From Prillingera fragicola (taxonomy: Eukaryota > Basidiomycota > Tremellomycetes > Trichosporonales > Trichosporonaceae): DNA of 64,000 nt. Positions 40,401 through 51,321 of this stretch are shown here, piece by piece (the stretch's first letter is position 1; each line of letters opens with the position of its first letter). The notes under the pieces are model-generated. The model did not search any database. It saw nothing but the letters and a program-made list of their open reading frames with translations, and was not told where the DNA came from. The stretch lies in assembly GCA_002335605.1 (NCBI GenBank), contig BEDY01000014.1, forward strand, positions 1-64,000. Direction: 5' to 3'. Made by a program: the position numbers and the translations under genes.

Positions 40401-41246
40401 TACAATGGTGGAGATAATGCAGCTAGTGTCCCAGGTGTGAAAGCACTTTTGTGGAGCAAGAGTGGGTCATGGTATGCTAAATCATGCAACTGTTTCTTGT
40501 GACGACAGTTGTTCACACACTACTCGTTAGCGGGCTTGGCCGCAGACGAAGCTGTGATTATCTGCACAAAAAAAGGTACACCGGTCGAGGAATTGCGAGG
40601 AATTCAATCCTTTGGTCCGGATTACGATAGATCGCCGCCGCAAGGTAAGCATCATGCCGCTCGTCGTCATCTGTGTATCTATCCGTCCGCCCGTACGCCA
40701 CCGGTGTGATAATGGGGTGGATTTCAATCGCTCGATTGTTGTGGCAAGAGTACGTAGCACCACGTCACGAAGGTTATAGTCTTCACCGGAACCGGGCCGA
40801 AAAAGTCACCTGCTCGGGGTACCTTGTGACAGATGTCCAGATGACCATAGTCAATGGCCTAGTCATGGCCACGGGATGAGAATGGATTGCCCGCACAAGG
40901 TGGGGTAAGTGGGGTGTGCCGCAGCGGCATGGCATATCACGCAAATGGGCGGCAAAAATACATCTCAGACTTCAACGCGGACGTCTACAACGGTCTCGGC
41001 CTGGCCACGCCAACCCGTACTCTTGACTACCCCGGCCCGCTTGAGAGTTCTTCCCGATACGAACCACTGACGTTTTGCATTCTTCGTCGGTGGAGCCGAG
41101 TGCGCTGAAGAATCAAGGCATAGTCTATGTCCTCAGCACAACGCGATGTCGCAGAAGTGTGAAATACGTTAGCATGCGCGAATGACCATCCTTACTTCAC
41201 AAGATTTTTGCGAGGATGGGCGCAAGTGCACAGAGAGGAGTAAGTC

Positions 41247-41309
41247 GTCTTCGGCGTTCTCCACCTTACGACAACGCCGAAGACATGTAAGGTGGAGAAC
41301 GCCGAAGAC
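41247..41309. repeat. Perfect 22-bp inverted repeat (hairpin)
   Basis: Arms 41247-41268 and 41288-41309 are exact reverse complements, beginning GTCTTCGGCGTTCTCC, with a 19-nt loop. The loop itself holds another copy of AACGCCGAAGAC (41273-41284), which is the distal end of the right arm. It lies about 350 bp upstream of the CBS gene. Confidence 0.9.
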
Positions 41310-41654
41310 AAGTGCTTCGAATCTAGGCGGAGCATGCCGGTGCTCCTGTTCAGCACATGGAATGGCACGGCTTTGAACTTGTGCTGGGGTCGAAGTGGCG
41401 GACAGAAACTGGTTCAACAAATCTACGCTGCATACAGGACTGCACCTCCTTGAAGAGTACCGGATTGCTGTCCAAGCCCTACTAAGGGCTCCGATCTCGA
41501 CGTTGGTCGCATCGATAGCAACCATCTCAGATTCTCGGACCAAGTTCGGGTAAATTTCAGAAATCCGCAACATCCTTAACGGGTGGGTCATTTAAACTCC
41601 TGCCATTGATCGTGTCATATCATTCTTTGTTGAGCTCCTTCTCACTCATCCACC

Positions 41655-42653
41655 ATGAACGACCGCGACACGACCCCGACCGCTCCTCCCACAGGCGCCG
41701 CGAAGTATCGCGGTGCTGTCGTCGAGGACCTCCAGCTGGCACCAGCTTACTCATTGCCTCACGATGCCCCCTTGAGGCTTGCACTTGAGAAGGCGTATGA
41801 ACGCGAGTTTGACCAACTTCCGTACGCGCAACGGATGTATCCAGCTAGCTGACCTCGTTAGTGTGCTCAACGACAACCGCAAGCCCATTGGCTACTTGAA
41901 TGTTCCCGCCTTGAAGAGCAAGTTTGAGAGTGGAAAGGCAGGAGACGCGGACCCTATCTGTAAGTGTTGGACCTTTCGGAGTACGCAACACGGCGAGCGC
42001 GCATGAGCATGAGACACTCGCGAGCCGCCTTGAAAGTTGGTCATGTGCAACTGTGCAACGGATTGGGCATGCCTCGGGGTGTGGATGTGGCCATGCTATT
42101 GCTAGCGAAAGGAGGACGATGGCCACTCGTTTGGGCAGCTCTTAAGCGCCGCATCCGAAGCCAAACTCGCTACGCAGTCGCAGTCTGCCGCGGTCTCAAG
42201 AGTCTTGGTGGCCATATCCATCTATGGATTAACGGTAGCGGGAGGAGATACCAGCCGCCGCCAGCGAGTGTCCGCAGGTCTCGGCAACTGGACACTGGTT
42301 GGGCGAGCTACCCATCACCCCGCATGTGTCCATGACGCTGACAGGCAGCGGCGCACACGACTCACTTTGCAATGTCCTCGAAGTCTCACCCTTACACCGT
42401 CGTCACTCCCGATACCCCTCTGGAGGAACTGGAGGAGTTCTTCAAGGCCAACGGAGTTGAATTTGCTTTGGGTGAGCACAGCCCACCGTTGTTTTGATAG
42501 TGTCTCTGACGGATCCAAAGTTACGGATGTGGCGCGCAAGTGGGTTCTGGCAGTCGCGACCAAGGCAGACTTGGAGGTGAGCGCATTTAATACAGAATTA
42601 TTGCGCCGTAACGCTAACCACATCAGACTTTTGTTCAGAGGCGAGGCATCTAA
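41655..42653 (+). CDS. Small CBS-domain pair protein
   Basis: Probable adenine-nucleotide-sensing or regulatory protein with two CBS motifs and no catalytic domain; role unknown. Exons are 41655-41821, 41862-41959, 42349-42471, 42521-42576 and 42627-42653, closing to 156 residues. CBS words are VVEDLQLAPAYSLPHDAPL, DQLPVLNDNRKPIGYLNVP, PYTVVTPDTPLEELEEFF, and GVEFALVTDVARKWVLAVAT. The protein ends ETFVQRRGI. Intron 2 (41960-42348) is 389 nt, about ten times the local norm. The start is the ATG at 41655. Confidence 0.8.
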
Positions 42654-43122
42654 GTTCCAAGTTCGGCAGCTCACGCCATGCCTGTAGTGCTGGAGTAATG
42701 CCAATGTTACGAAACTGTATTCTAACGAGGCGTCACCAAGCCCCATTGCAACGCCACACTGCTGTCAGTCTTGCGGGTCAGCCGGGAACTAGGGGCTCTA
42801 TAGACCAGGTACTCACAGCTCGGCCGATTGTCATCGTCTGGAGCTCTGGAGGAGTCGAGTGGCTGCTGGCGTGGGCCTAAAAAGCGTCCTTTTCCAGAGA
42901 TCCAGAGCATGCTACATAGGGTCCTCTGGTATCTCGTTGAGAGGGTTGACGAGACACGCGCTAGACGGCATTCATTGTTCGTAGTCTGAGTGCCTGAAGG
43001 CTGGAGGTAGACTCATTCTTGTATGCACGTGACCGCTTTACGTAAACGACATCGGGAACGGCTGAACTGTCTAACCGGCCAAGGACCCACGAGTCTACCA
43101 TGACGCGCAGACTACACGAAGC
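42654..43122. other. Intergenic region between the CBS gene and the ABCD transporter
   Basis: About 470 bp. It contains the CBS gene 3' UTR and the transporter promoter. No open frame with family words, repeat or RNA gene is visible. Confidence 0.5.
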
Positions 43123-46100
43123 ATGTCACAACTTGCAACTACTCTCTCGCTCTTGGCCGTCACTTACCCAGCAATGACAGGCGTACCGTCGCTGGACATC
43201 ACTCCGACGCAGCGCCGTCGCGCGTTCATACTAGTCGTAGTAGCCTTTGCGCTATCACGCAGTACCAACCTCCCAGATCTTGCCACTCTCACCGATGCGG
43301 CGACCTTCAAGACATGGCGTCTGGCACGCCAACTTCGACGCGAAGAGCGCAGGCGTCGAGAGCGCGAGACGCCACTGTGAGCTCAATGACTAATCAAGCA
43401 TTGACGCTGACGGCCAAGTAATACCCCAGCTCTAGAGAAGAAGCTGGTTGACCTCGTGAGTGAGGGCCAGTGGCCTTGTGCTAACATTACAGTATATCAC
43501 GGATCCGTCTGGATCACGGACATTGCTCGTCCCTCACATGGGTCGTATTTCCAAAGTACGCATTACACCTACACCTGCAGAAGTGTACGAGTCCCATCGC
43601 AAACTGTTCCCTCCTCTCCGCCCAGGCGAGAAGCTCGGTGTGAACAAGCGATTCTGGCAGATGCTTGGAGCAGTTTTGCAAGTCGCCTTCCCGAGGTAAG
43701 CAGTGTAAAGGCTCAACGAGGGATATGATTTTGATACGCATAGCAAAACGGGTAAGGAAGCATTCTTGTTGGTGCTACACACCTTCTTCCTCGTTGCACG
43801 AACGTATCTCAGCGTTCTCGTGGCGCGTCTTGACGGAAGGATCGTCCGTGACCTCGTCTCTGCCAATGGCAAGGGATTCATTCGAGGGCTCGGCTGGTGG
43901 TTTGTGTTGGCACTACCAAGCACCTATACCAACGCAATGGTAAGGCATCACATAGTGGCGCCGCTGATTCCAGATCCGATACCTTGAGCACAAGCTCGCC
44001 CTCGCCTTCCGCACAAACCTCACTCGTTACATTCACGATCTCTATCTTAACAACAATCTCAACTATTACAAGTTTGGGCTCGGTCTTGGGGCCGCCTCGG
44101 CAGTGCATGCTCTTCCTACAGGCAAAGGCGGGAAGGGTGCAGACGAAGCCGCCGACAGTGCAGCCGGTGGTGCTGATCAGTTGATCACTACCGACCTGGC
44201 CCGGTTCTGTGACACCCTGGCTGCTCTTTAGTAAGCACTTTTATGCGGCGTTGCTGACTGTTTTAGCGGCAACATGGGTAAACCTTTCCTGGATATGGTC
44301 ATCTTTACGTCGCAACTTTCGGCCTCTCTTGGCCCCTTGGGTACCTGCGGCCTGTTTGCGCAGTACTACTTTACCGCATGGGTTCTCCGCAAGGCCACTC
44401 CGGCCTTTGGCCGCATGGCTGCCACTGAAGCTCGTTTGGAAGGAGAGTACCGCACGGGCCTTGGTCGCATAGGTCGTGACAGTGAAGAGATCGCGTACGT
44501 CAAACCGTTGCTTTTGAGATGGTTGCTTACCGGGTCAGGTTCTACGATGGCGGAGAGCGCGAGCTCTCCATTCTATGGAAAGCATATCAGAAGCTCGCGC
44601 GCCACGTTCATACCGTCTACAAGGCCCGCATTCCTTACGGGTGAGTGCAACTGGTCGACACCGTGTTAACAACACAGCATGACTGAAGACTTTGTCATCA
44701 AATACTTCTGGTCGGCCTTTGGTTACGGCCTCATGTCCATTCCTGTATTCTACCCTGCTGTCGGTAAAGTCGTACCACACATCGAGGGTTCTACGCAGGA
44801 GCACGGCGAGATTGCCTCCCGCACAGAGAGTAAGTCGACATGTATGCGCTGTCGCTGACTTTTTAAGACTACGTCTCGAACCGACGTCTTCTACTGTCTC
44901 TTGGCGATGCAGGTGGCCGCCTCATGTACTCTGGCAAGGACCTTGCCGAGCTTTCTGGCTACACTTCGCGCGTTTACGCTCTCCTTGCGTCCCTCCATGC
45001 CTTGGACAACAATGATTACCCCGAGAACCCTCGCCCATCCTCCCTGCCTGCAAACGAGCCCTTTTACGACCTGGGCAACGTTCGCGGCCGCGTCATTCTG
45101 GGCCCGGACCACGTTCTTCTCAAGGGCGTCCCAATTGTCGCCCCCGCTGGCGGTGCTGCAGGAGCTGAGCGTGGCGGCGAGGAGCTCATCCGCAGCCTCG
45201 ACCTCCGTGTCGAAAAGGGGGAACACACGCTTATCACCGGCCCCAAGTGAGTGTCACTGCCCGACAATATGCTGACAGACCCAGCGGAGTTGGAAAGACC
45301 GCTATCGCCCGCGTTATTGCCCAGCTCTGGCCCACCTGGACTGGTCTGCTTGAGCGTCCTATCCAGGGTGAGGGTGGCATCTTCTTCCTTCCTCAGAAAC
45401 CATACCTCAGCATTGGCAGTCTGCGTGACCAGTGAGTGATGATTGATTTGCCAAGCTGACGTCGTAGGGTCATCTAGTGAGCTCGTACCTCTGCGCTCGG
45501 ACATTGTCAACTAACCCCCTAGCCCTCACACTTATGCCGAGATGAAGGCGCGCGGTCGTACCGACGCAGAGCTGATGAGTATTCTTGAGCACGTTCACCT
45601 TGCGTACCTCCCATCGCGCGAGGGCGGATGGGAGACCAGGAAGGAGTGGAAGGACGTCTTGTCGTGAGTGCCTTGCTCTGATGTGGAGATCCGAACTGAC
45701 CGGCAGTGGCGGCGAGAAGCAGCGCATGGGTATGGCCCGGTTGTTGTGAGTTGCCGCAGTTGTGACGTGACCATAGCTCATGATTCCAGCTATCACCGCC
45801 CCAGCTATGGCGTCCTCGATGAGTGCACTTCGGCAGTGTCGACCGATGTCGAGGGCCTGATGTATGAACACGCCAAGTCGCTCGGTATTACGCTCATTAC
45901 CATTTCGTGAGTTTGCAGCGCCACACAGAGCTGACAGCCACAGGCACCGACCATCGCTCCTCAAGTACCACAACCGCCATCTGCGTCTTGGGGAGCCTAT
46001 GCTCGCCCCCTCGCTGTCGACTGTCAACCTCCAGGCCCAGCTCGGTGGGCCGCCGGCTACCCCTCTGGCTGCGCACGGCTGGCAGCTCACCAAGCTGGCC

Positions 46101-46255
46101 TCTGGCACTGCCGAGGAGAAGCTCGAGCTCGACAAGGAGATTGAGCGTCTCGAGAGGATTCTCGGTGACGAGGTCGGGCACTGGGAGAAGCGCCTCGCAG
46201 AGGTCAACCGCGAGCTCCGCGGCGAGGCCCCGGCCCCCGTCGCTGCGGCAAACTG
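43123..46255 (+). CDS. Peroxisomal ABCD half-transporter (PXA/ALD family)
   Basis: Half ABC transporter, one membrane domain plus one ATPase domain, importing long-chain acyl-CoA into peroxisomes. The start is the ATG at 43123 ([12 protein letters not shown]). The membrane part carries [55 protein letters not shown] and [13 protein letters not shown]. The ATPase has Walker [19 protein letters not shown]-loop [17 protein letters not shown], signature [15 protein letters not shown], Walker [12 protein letters not shown] and switch [13 protein letters not shown] coiled C-terminus follows, stop at 46253-46255. There are about fifteen exons, one only 9 nt (45468-45476) supplying VIY after the Q-loop. 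The first intron uses an AAG acceptor. Whether it is PXA1- or PXA2-like needs a tree. Confidence 0.92.
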
Positions 46256-46388
46256 AGGAGCACGCTGCCCAGAATGAGTGTTGTAATGCAGCGATTGTGT
46301 ATTTGTTTTTTGCTTTCAAAATTCTCAACAGCGTGCATTAAAAATTGTACTACTGATCCCTAGACGTTTTCCGGCGTACCTTTAACGG

Positions 46389-49339
46389 CTACGGCGTGGG
46401 GCTAATGTCGCCGACATACTTGTCCGAGACGACCGAGCGGGTGACATTATCAAATGCAAACCGCGGTCCGTCGGGGCTGTTGACTACGTCAATGCCGAGA
46501 CCGGACAGCAAGTGGTCGCCAAGCACAAAGTGGGCCTCACAGCCCGCGGGCTGGAGCGGGGTTTGGCTGCCAGTCAAGAACCGCGCGACAATCTTGCCGT
46601 CGGCGCTCTGCTGCACTGGCGCCGTCCACGAGATGACGCGGCTGCCGTCCTCGGATGTGGTCCACTTGCCGGTGACGGGCTTGGACTGCGTGGTGGTCAC
46701 GGCTGGCTCGGCGGGGAAAGCGACGTTTAGGCGCAGGTCGGTGAGTTTGGCCGTCATACCGGTATTGGGCCGATAGTGCAGGATCATGCGTGTCTCGCCA
46801 TTCTTGACCTGGAATGCGGGGTCGAGGATGAGCGGGGCTGAGGCGGTTTCCGAACCCTCTGGAACGAGAACGTGATACCTGAAGAGCAAGGGGCCAAAGG
46901 TGCCGCTACTGGGCTCAGGGGTGGCGCTGGCGGCGGCGAGGACCTCGGTGTTGAGGTAGTACTCTCCAGGCATGTCGGGGACCTGAGCGAGGAAGTTGGG
47001 GTCGGGAGAAACGGACTCGAGGTTGTCAAACTCGGTGAGGCGAATGTGGAGAGCGGGAGGAAGGGGAGTGCCAGTCGGCTTGAGAGAGAGGTGGATCTCG
47101 CCAACAATCACAGTGGTCTGCGAGCCCTGCTGGCGGATATAGGCACTGACGTGCTCGACAATGGTCGCACGCAGACCGGGCCCGACAGAGACCTGGCCAT
47201 TGCTCGAACCTGCTGGGGGTTGGGCCGCAAACGACTGCGATTGTGTGCCTGCGGGGGCAGCACCACCAGCACCACTGGCAGATGCGATAGGCGAGGCGGG
47301 CGACTGGGCGAAGGGCGAAGTAGCGGCGGTCGAGGGCGATGCAATAGGTGATGCCGTGCCGGGTCCGGTCGAGAGGGGAGCAAGCTTGTCCTGTGCTGTA
47401 GGGACAGCTGAACCAGAACCGGAACCCGAGCCGTGAGCGAACGCAGTAGCGCCAGCTCCGAGAACGGCTCCGGCAGCTCCACCAGCAACGGCGGTGCCAA
47501 CAGGGAATGAGCCCGAGTCCTTGGGGCCTTGGCCGCTAACACCTCCAGACTGGAGGCTAGGCGACTCGAAGGGGTTGCGCGAGGAAGCCAAGCTGGACTG
47601 CGAAACCTGGCGGTTGACAGTCGGCTTGGTGCCCTGTAGGCGCGCAAGAGGAATGTCGTCAGCGAGTTGCTCCTCGTCCTGGCCCATCTTCGCCAGCATG
47701 TTGAGATGGTGCTGGGGGACCGGCCCACTCTCGGTTGGCGTTGTCTGTATGGTGTTGCGGGCCTCACGGCGTCCACGTGCAATGGTTGAGCGACGGTTGG
47801 GAGCCTGCGGCGCCATCTGGAGGGTCTGCTGCATCTTGGCAAGAGCAGCTTTACGCTCCTCCTCGCTCTCCTGGATAGGAGTAGGAGCAAGAGCAAGGTT
47901 GAGACGGTGGGCTGAAGCGTTGTCTTGTGAGTCGGCCGAATCCTGCATCGCACCAGGCGAAGCGCTACGTTGCTGCTGGCCGGCAGCGAATATAGCCGAT
48001 GGAAGAGCCACACCAGCTGCGCTGCCAACCGAGGCAGGCATCGTCTCCCGCTTGGCCGAGGCTGGGGTGGGGATGAGCTCGTTGGGATCCTCCCAGAGGG
48101 GCTTGTGCCTGTCAGCAGGTGCGATGGAGAATCCCTCAGAGTCGACGGCGGGCGCGTTCGCAGTGTTGAGCTGGCCCGGACCCGATCCAGAACCGGTGGG
48201 AGTCTGGCGACGAGCAGGGCTGTGCTCCTCCAGAGTCTCAAACATTTCCGTAGGCTGTGTAGGGCGGCGCGAGCTCCTGGTCGAGGTAGCTTCGCTGCCG
48301 CTCCTTTGTCTTCCGGCGCTGGTGGCCTTGCGGGTGAGCATCGACTTTAGGCCACTCAGACCGCCTCCACCGCCTTGGCTAGGCGTGGTAACGTTGGAAG
48401 ACGAGCCGTTGGCCTTTTGCTGGACCGAGCGGGGGGTAAAGTCGGTACTAGCGCTCTGGATCGAAGCACGGCGGCTAGGGGTCGCCGGGGCAGCAGTGTT
48501 GATGGTGGGAACGCTCCGCTGAGCAGCCCTGCCACCGCCACCACCACCACCAAGGCGATGGCCAGTGGCGAGAACCTCGTCGGCTGTCTCCCATCCCAAG
48601 AGCTGGGCAACACTGGTCTCGGCGCGCTCTCCGTCACGTGTGGCTACGTCGCCTCGAAGAGTCGACCAACGAACTACAACCTCCTTTAGCCCACGGAGAC
48701 GGTCTTCGTCCAAGCGCTGGTAGGTCGAGTAGACCATGGGTGTGAGCGACGAGATGGTGCCGTTAAGCTGGTTGACCTCGGCAGCAAGCTGATCAGTCTT
48801 TGCCGACTTCTTTGACGAAGCCTTGTCGAGCTTGGCAGAGAGCTTGTCATGGTCCTTGAGCGCACGGTCGAGCGATGCTTCTTGATCGTGGATTCGGCGC
48901 CAAGCCACGACCTTGTTGGGAAGCTCGCGAATGGGCTGCTCAAAGTCGGACTTGAGAGCGGCCGCCAAAGTGGAATGCGACGACGAAGTCTTGAAATGTC
49001 AGTTGGTTCGGTGCTAAAGATAGGACACGCCGAGCTTACCTCTTGGAGGTCGGAAACGACCGCATCAAAGAGCTTTGCCTCGCCTCCGTTGCGGTCCCAC
49101 TCGACGCCATTCTTGCCATTCAGCTGGCCCGTCTCGGCAGACCTAGCGAGCTTGGCCAGGCGGGACGAGTACTCTTGCTCGATTTGGGCTCGCTCACGGT
49201 AGAGCTCGGCAAGTGCATGAACGTGGGTGGACGAAGCCTGGAGCCGGCGCTGCAAAGCGTTCAGGACGTTGCGTGGTGAGGCCGACCCGAGGGCATTGAC
49301 CCAGGCGTCGTCTGGAAGAGCGTCGGCTGCAGCCGCCAT
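46389..49339 (-). CDS. SYP1: SYP1/FCHO-type F-BAR muniscin endocytic adaptor
   Basis: Early endocytic adaptor that binds and bends plasma membrane. Exons are 49040-49339 and 46389-48989, closing to 966 residues. Residues 1 to about 260 form an F-BAR coiled coil (ALAELYRERAQIEQEYSSRL, SDFEQPIRELPNKVVAW, DRALKDHDKLSAKLDKASSK, YSTYQRLDEDRLRGLKEVVV). A long disordered middle is rich in Ser, Pro, Ala and Gly, with a short Ala/Gly run (AVAGGAAGAVLGAGATAF). The last 270 residues look like a muniscin mu-homology domain (ATIVEHVSAYIRQ, PLLFRYHVLVP, MILHYRPNTGMTAKLTDL, GCEAHFVLGDHLLSGLGI). It is divergent from YKT6 with 663 bp between the starts. Confidence 0.88.
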
Positions 49340-50002
49340 GGTGGAGGGATGTTATTGACAAAGGATCGCGGATGGTGCGGGAAGAAAGTAGATATGACGG
49401 ATTCTGTTCCCCAGATTCCTTGGCCGGGGGAAGGCCGATGTGCGGTGAGTTTGGTAGATGGAGCCTGCTCGGTGGTTGTTGCCGAGGGAGATGATTCACA
49501 AATGGGACTGCAGATGTGAATGGGAGTAGGAGTAGGATGGAGGTGATACAGGAGGGAGATTAGATGAAGTGATAAGAGGATGTTACCATCTGCCAATGCA
49601 GGAGTAGTAGTCGCAGCACGAGAGACGTCACTGCCTGGGCGGGTGGTGGTCGGCAGATGGGTGGTGTTTTGGTCGGACAGTTTCCCAATCGGGCAATGAT
49701 CAGCTGTAGTCATTCTGCTCCCGCGCCTGTGCCACACGCTTCCACTGTGACGCAACCCTCACCCAGCCAGCCAGCCAGCCAGACAAGTTCGACACGTACC
49801 ATACTACTCCATCTCGCATCAACAAAGTCTCTCTCTAATCAACAACAAACTCTCATTTTCAATCTACTACTGCAGCTAGAATCACTGCTACCAGCGCCGT
49901 CTAGCTCAATCACACAACGCATACATTTGCATACCTTCCAGCTCAATAAATCCGCACCACTCTCCGCCTGCATCGCACCTGCTCCACCCCCACTCGAGCA
50001 TC
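49340..50002. promoter_or_regulatory. Divergent promoter region of SYP1 and YKT6
   Basis: 663 bp between divergent start codons. It includes five tandem CCAG units (49763-49782) and pyrimidine-rich stretches upstream of YKT6. No defined factor site is claimed. Confidence 0.5.
49763..49782. repeat. (CCAG)5 tetranucleotide repeat
   Basis: Five exact tandem copies of CCAG in the promoter region between SYP1 and YKT6. Confidence 0.85.
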
Positions 50003-50930
50003 ATGAAGGTCTACTCGCTCTCGCTCCTCTCGGTTACCTCGTCACACCCCGCCCAGGCCAACCTCCTGGGCACGGCTCAGGACCTCAGCAGCTTTTCCTT
50101 TTACCAGCGCGGCTCAGTTGGAGAGTTTATGACCTTTTTCACAAAGGTACGTAGGTGGCGAATGGCGTCGACATCGCTGCGCAGCGTTGCGTAAACTCGG
50201 GGCACCCTGTTGCTAACACGTTCTCAGACTGTCGCCGAACGTACACCTCCTAACCAGCCTTCATCAGTCGAGGAGAACAACTACAAGGCGCACGTCTTTG
50301 TGTCTCCCGGACGCGGGGGCGGCCTCGGCATGGCTGGTGAGTTTGCCGATCGCTGCGATGTTGAGAAATATTGGTGCTGACGCTGTGTGTAGCTGTCATG
50401 ATCACCGACACTGAGTACCCTTACCGCCCCGCGTTCTCGCTTCTCACCAAGCTCCTTGACGAGAACACTGGCCTCACGGCCGGACTTCCCAACCCTTCTG
50501 CCGCACCTTCACTCTCGGCTGCCTCTGCTTCGGCCTTCGGTGGCAACCCCTCGCAGACCGCTGCCGGTGGTCTCGCCCCCGTCCAGAAGGGCAAGCTTGA
50601 GGGCACCCTTGCGTCGTACCTCGCCAAGTACCAGGACCCCAGGCAGGCAGACACCATCATGAAGGTGCAGGCCGAGCTCGACGAGACCAAGATTGTCCTT
50701 GTAAGTTTCTCGGCAGATGTGTATGTCAAGTGCTGACATGGTGCAGCACAAGACAATTGAGTCGGTTCTTGAGCGTGGAGAGAAGCTCGACAACCTTGTC
50801 GAGAGGTCCAACGCCCTTTCGGCACAGTCCAAGATGTTCTACAAGACGGCCAAGAAGGTAAGTTTTGTCGTGTTACAGCAGTGGCACTCGCTGACGTTTG
50901 CAGCAAAACTCTTGCTGCGTTGTCATGTAA
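50003..50930 (+). CDS. YKT6: Prenylated R-SNARE of the longin type
   Basis: SNARE acting in several Golgi, endosome, vacuole and autophagosome fusion steps. Exons are 50003-50146, 50228-50336, 50393-50700, 50747-50857 and 50904-50930, closing to 232 residues. The longin domain starts [10 protein letters not shown], with [16 protein letters not shown]. The SNARE motif is [20 protein letters not shown], then [17 protein letters not shown]. The end NSCCVVM is a CaaX box with a preceding Cys, fitting farnesylation plus palmitoylation. A low-complexity insert of about 40 residues (Ala/Ser/Gly/Pro) sits inside the longin domain near residues 104-145, making the protein longer than the roughly 200-residue norm. 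The last coding exon is 27 nt. Confidence 0.95.
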
Positions 50931-51321
50931 AGGGCGTGTCGTTATAGATGAGGGTGCTGGTCGTGCTTTGCTTTCCATTCGTCAAACGGGCTAGGTGGCA
51001 AGAGATGCTACCAGTTCGCCTGGGTTATCCTCGTATGAACGGCGCTGGGTAGTTGTACGCTTATAGTGTCCTACGCGCTGGGGGTGCTTAATGTCATGTC
51101 GTTCTCGCCATACAATGATGCTGCTCTGCGTTGCTCAGAAATCGAAGGCACTTGGTGCAGAAGGTAGCAGCAGCGACGGAGATTGGCTGCATGTCCGGAA
51201 CGCGTCTTGTGTGGTTCCAGCCAAGTCCAGTCACCTTGCCATTCAACACCCCTCCATCGCCAATAACGACCGTTTTTTTTTCTTGCATCTTGGACTCGCT
51301 AACTGCCCACCATGGGTAGTA
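50931..51321. other. Intergenic region between YKT6 and EME1
   Basis: 391 bp between genes on the same strand. The EME1 frame is open to the left but has no family content there. Nothing else is recognised. Confidence 0.5.

Larger units (their letters stand above)
39302..41654. other. Gene-poor region with repeats
   Basis: About 2.35 kb without a convincing gene. Frames on both strands are short and lack family words. It includes the FYVE promoter on the left, a short GT run near 39360-39374, a 3 x 20-bp tandem repeat (40341-40400) and a perfect 22-bp inverted repeat (41247-41309). A lineage-specific or non-coding gene cannot be excluded. Confidence 0.55.

Noticed and set aside
47108..48522. 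Long open frames of 377 and 342 codons overlapping SYP1 in other frames
   Set aside because: Arg/Ser/Pro- and Cys/Trp/Arg-rich shadows of the disordered SYP1 middle; no motif and no splice logic.
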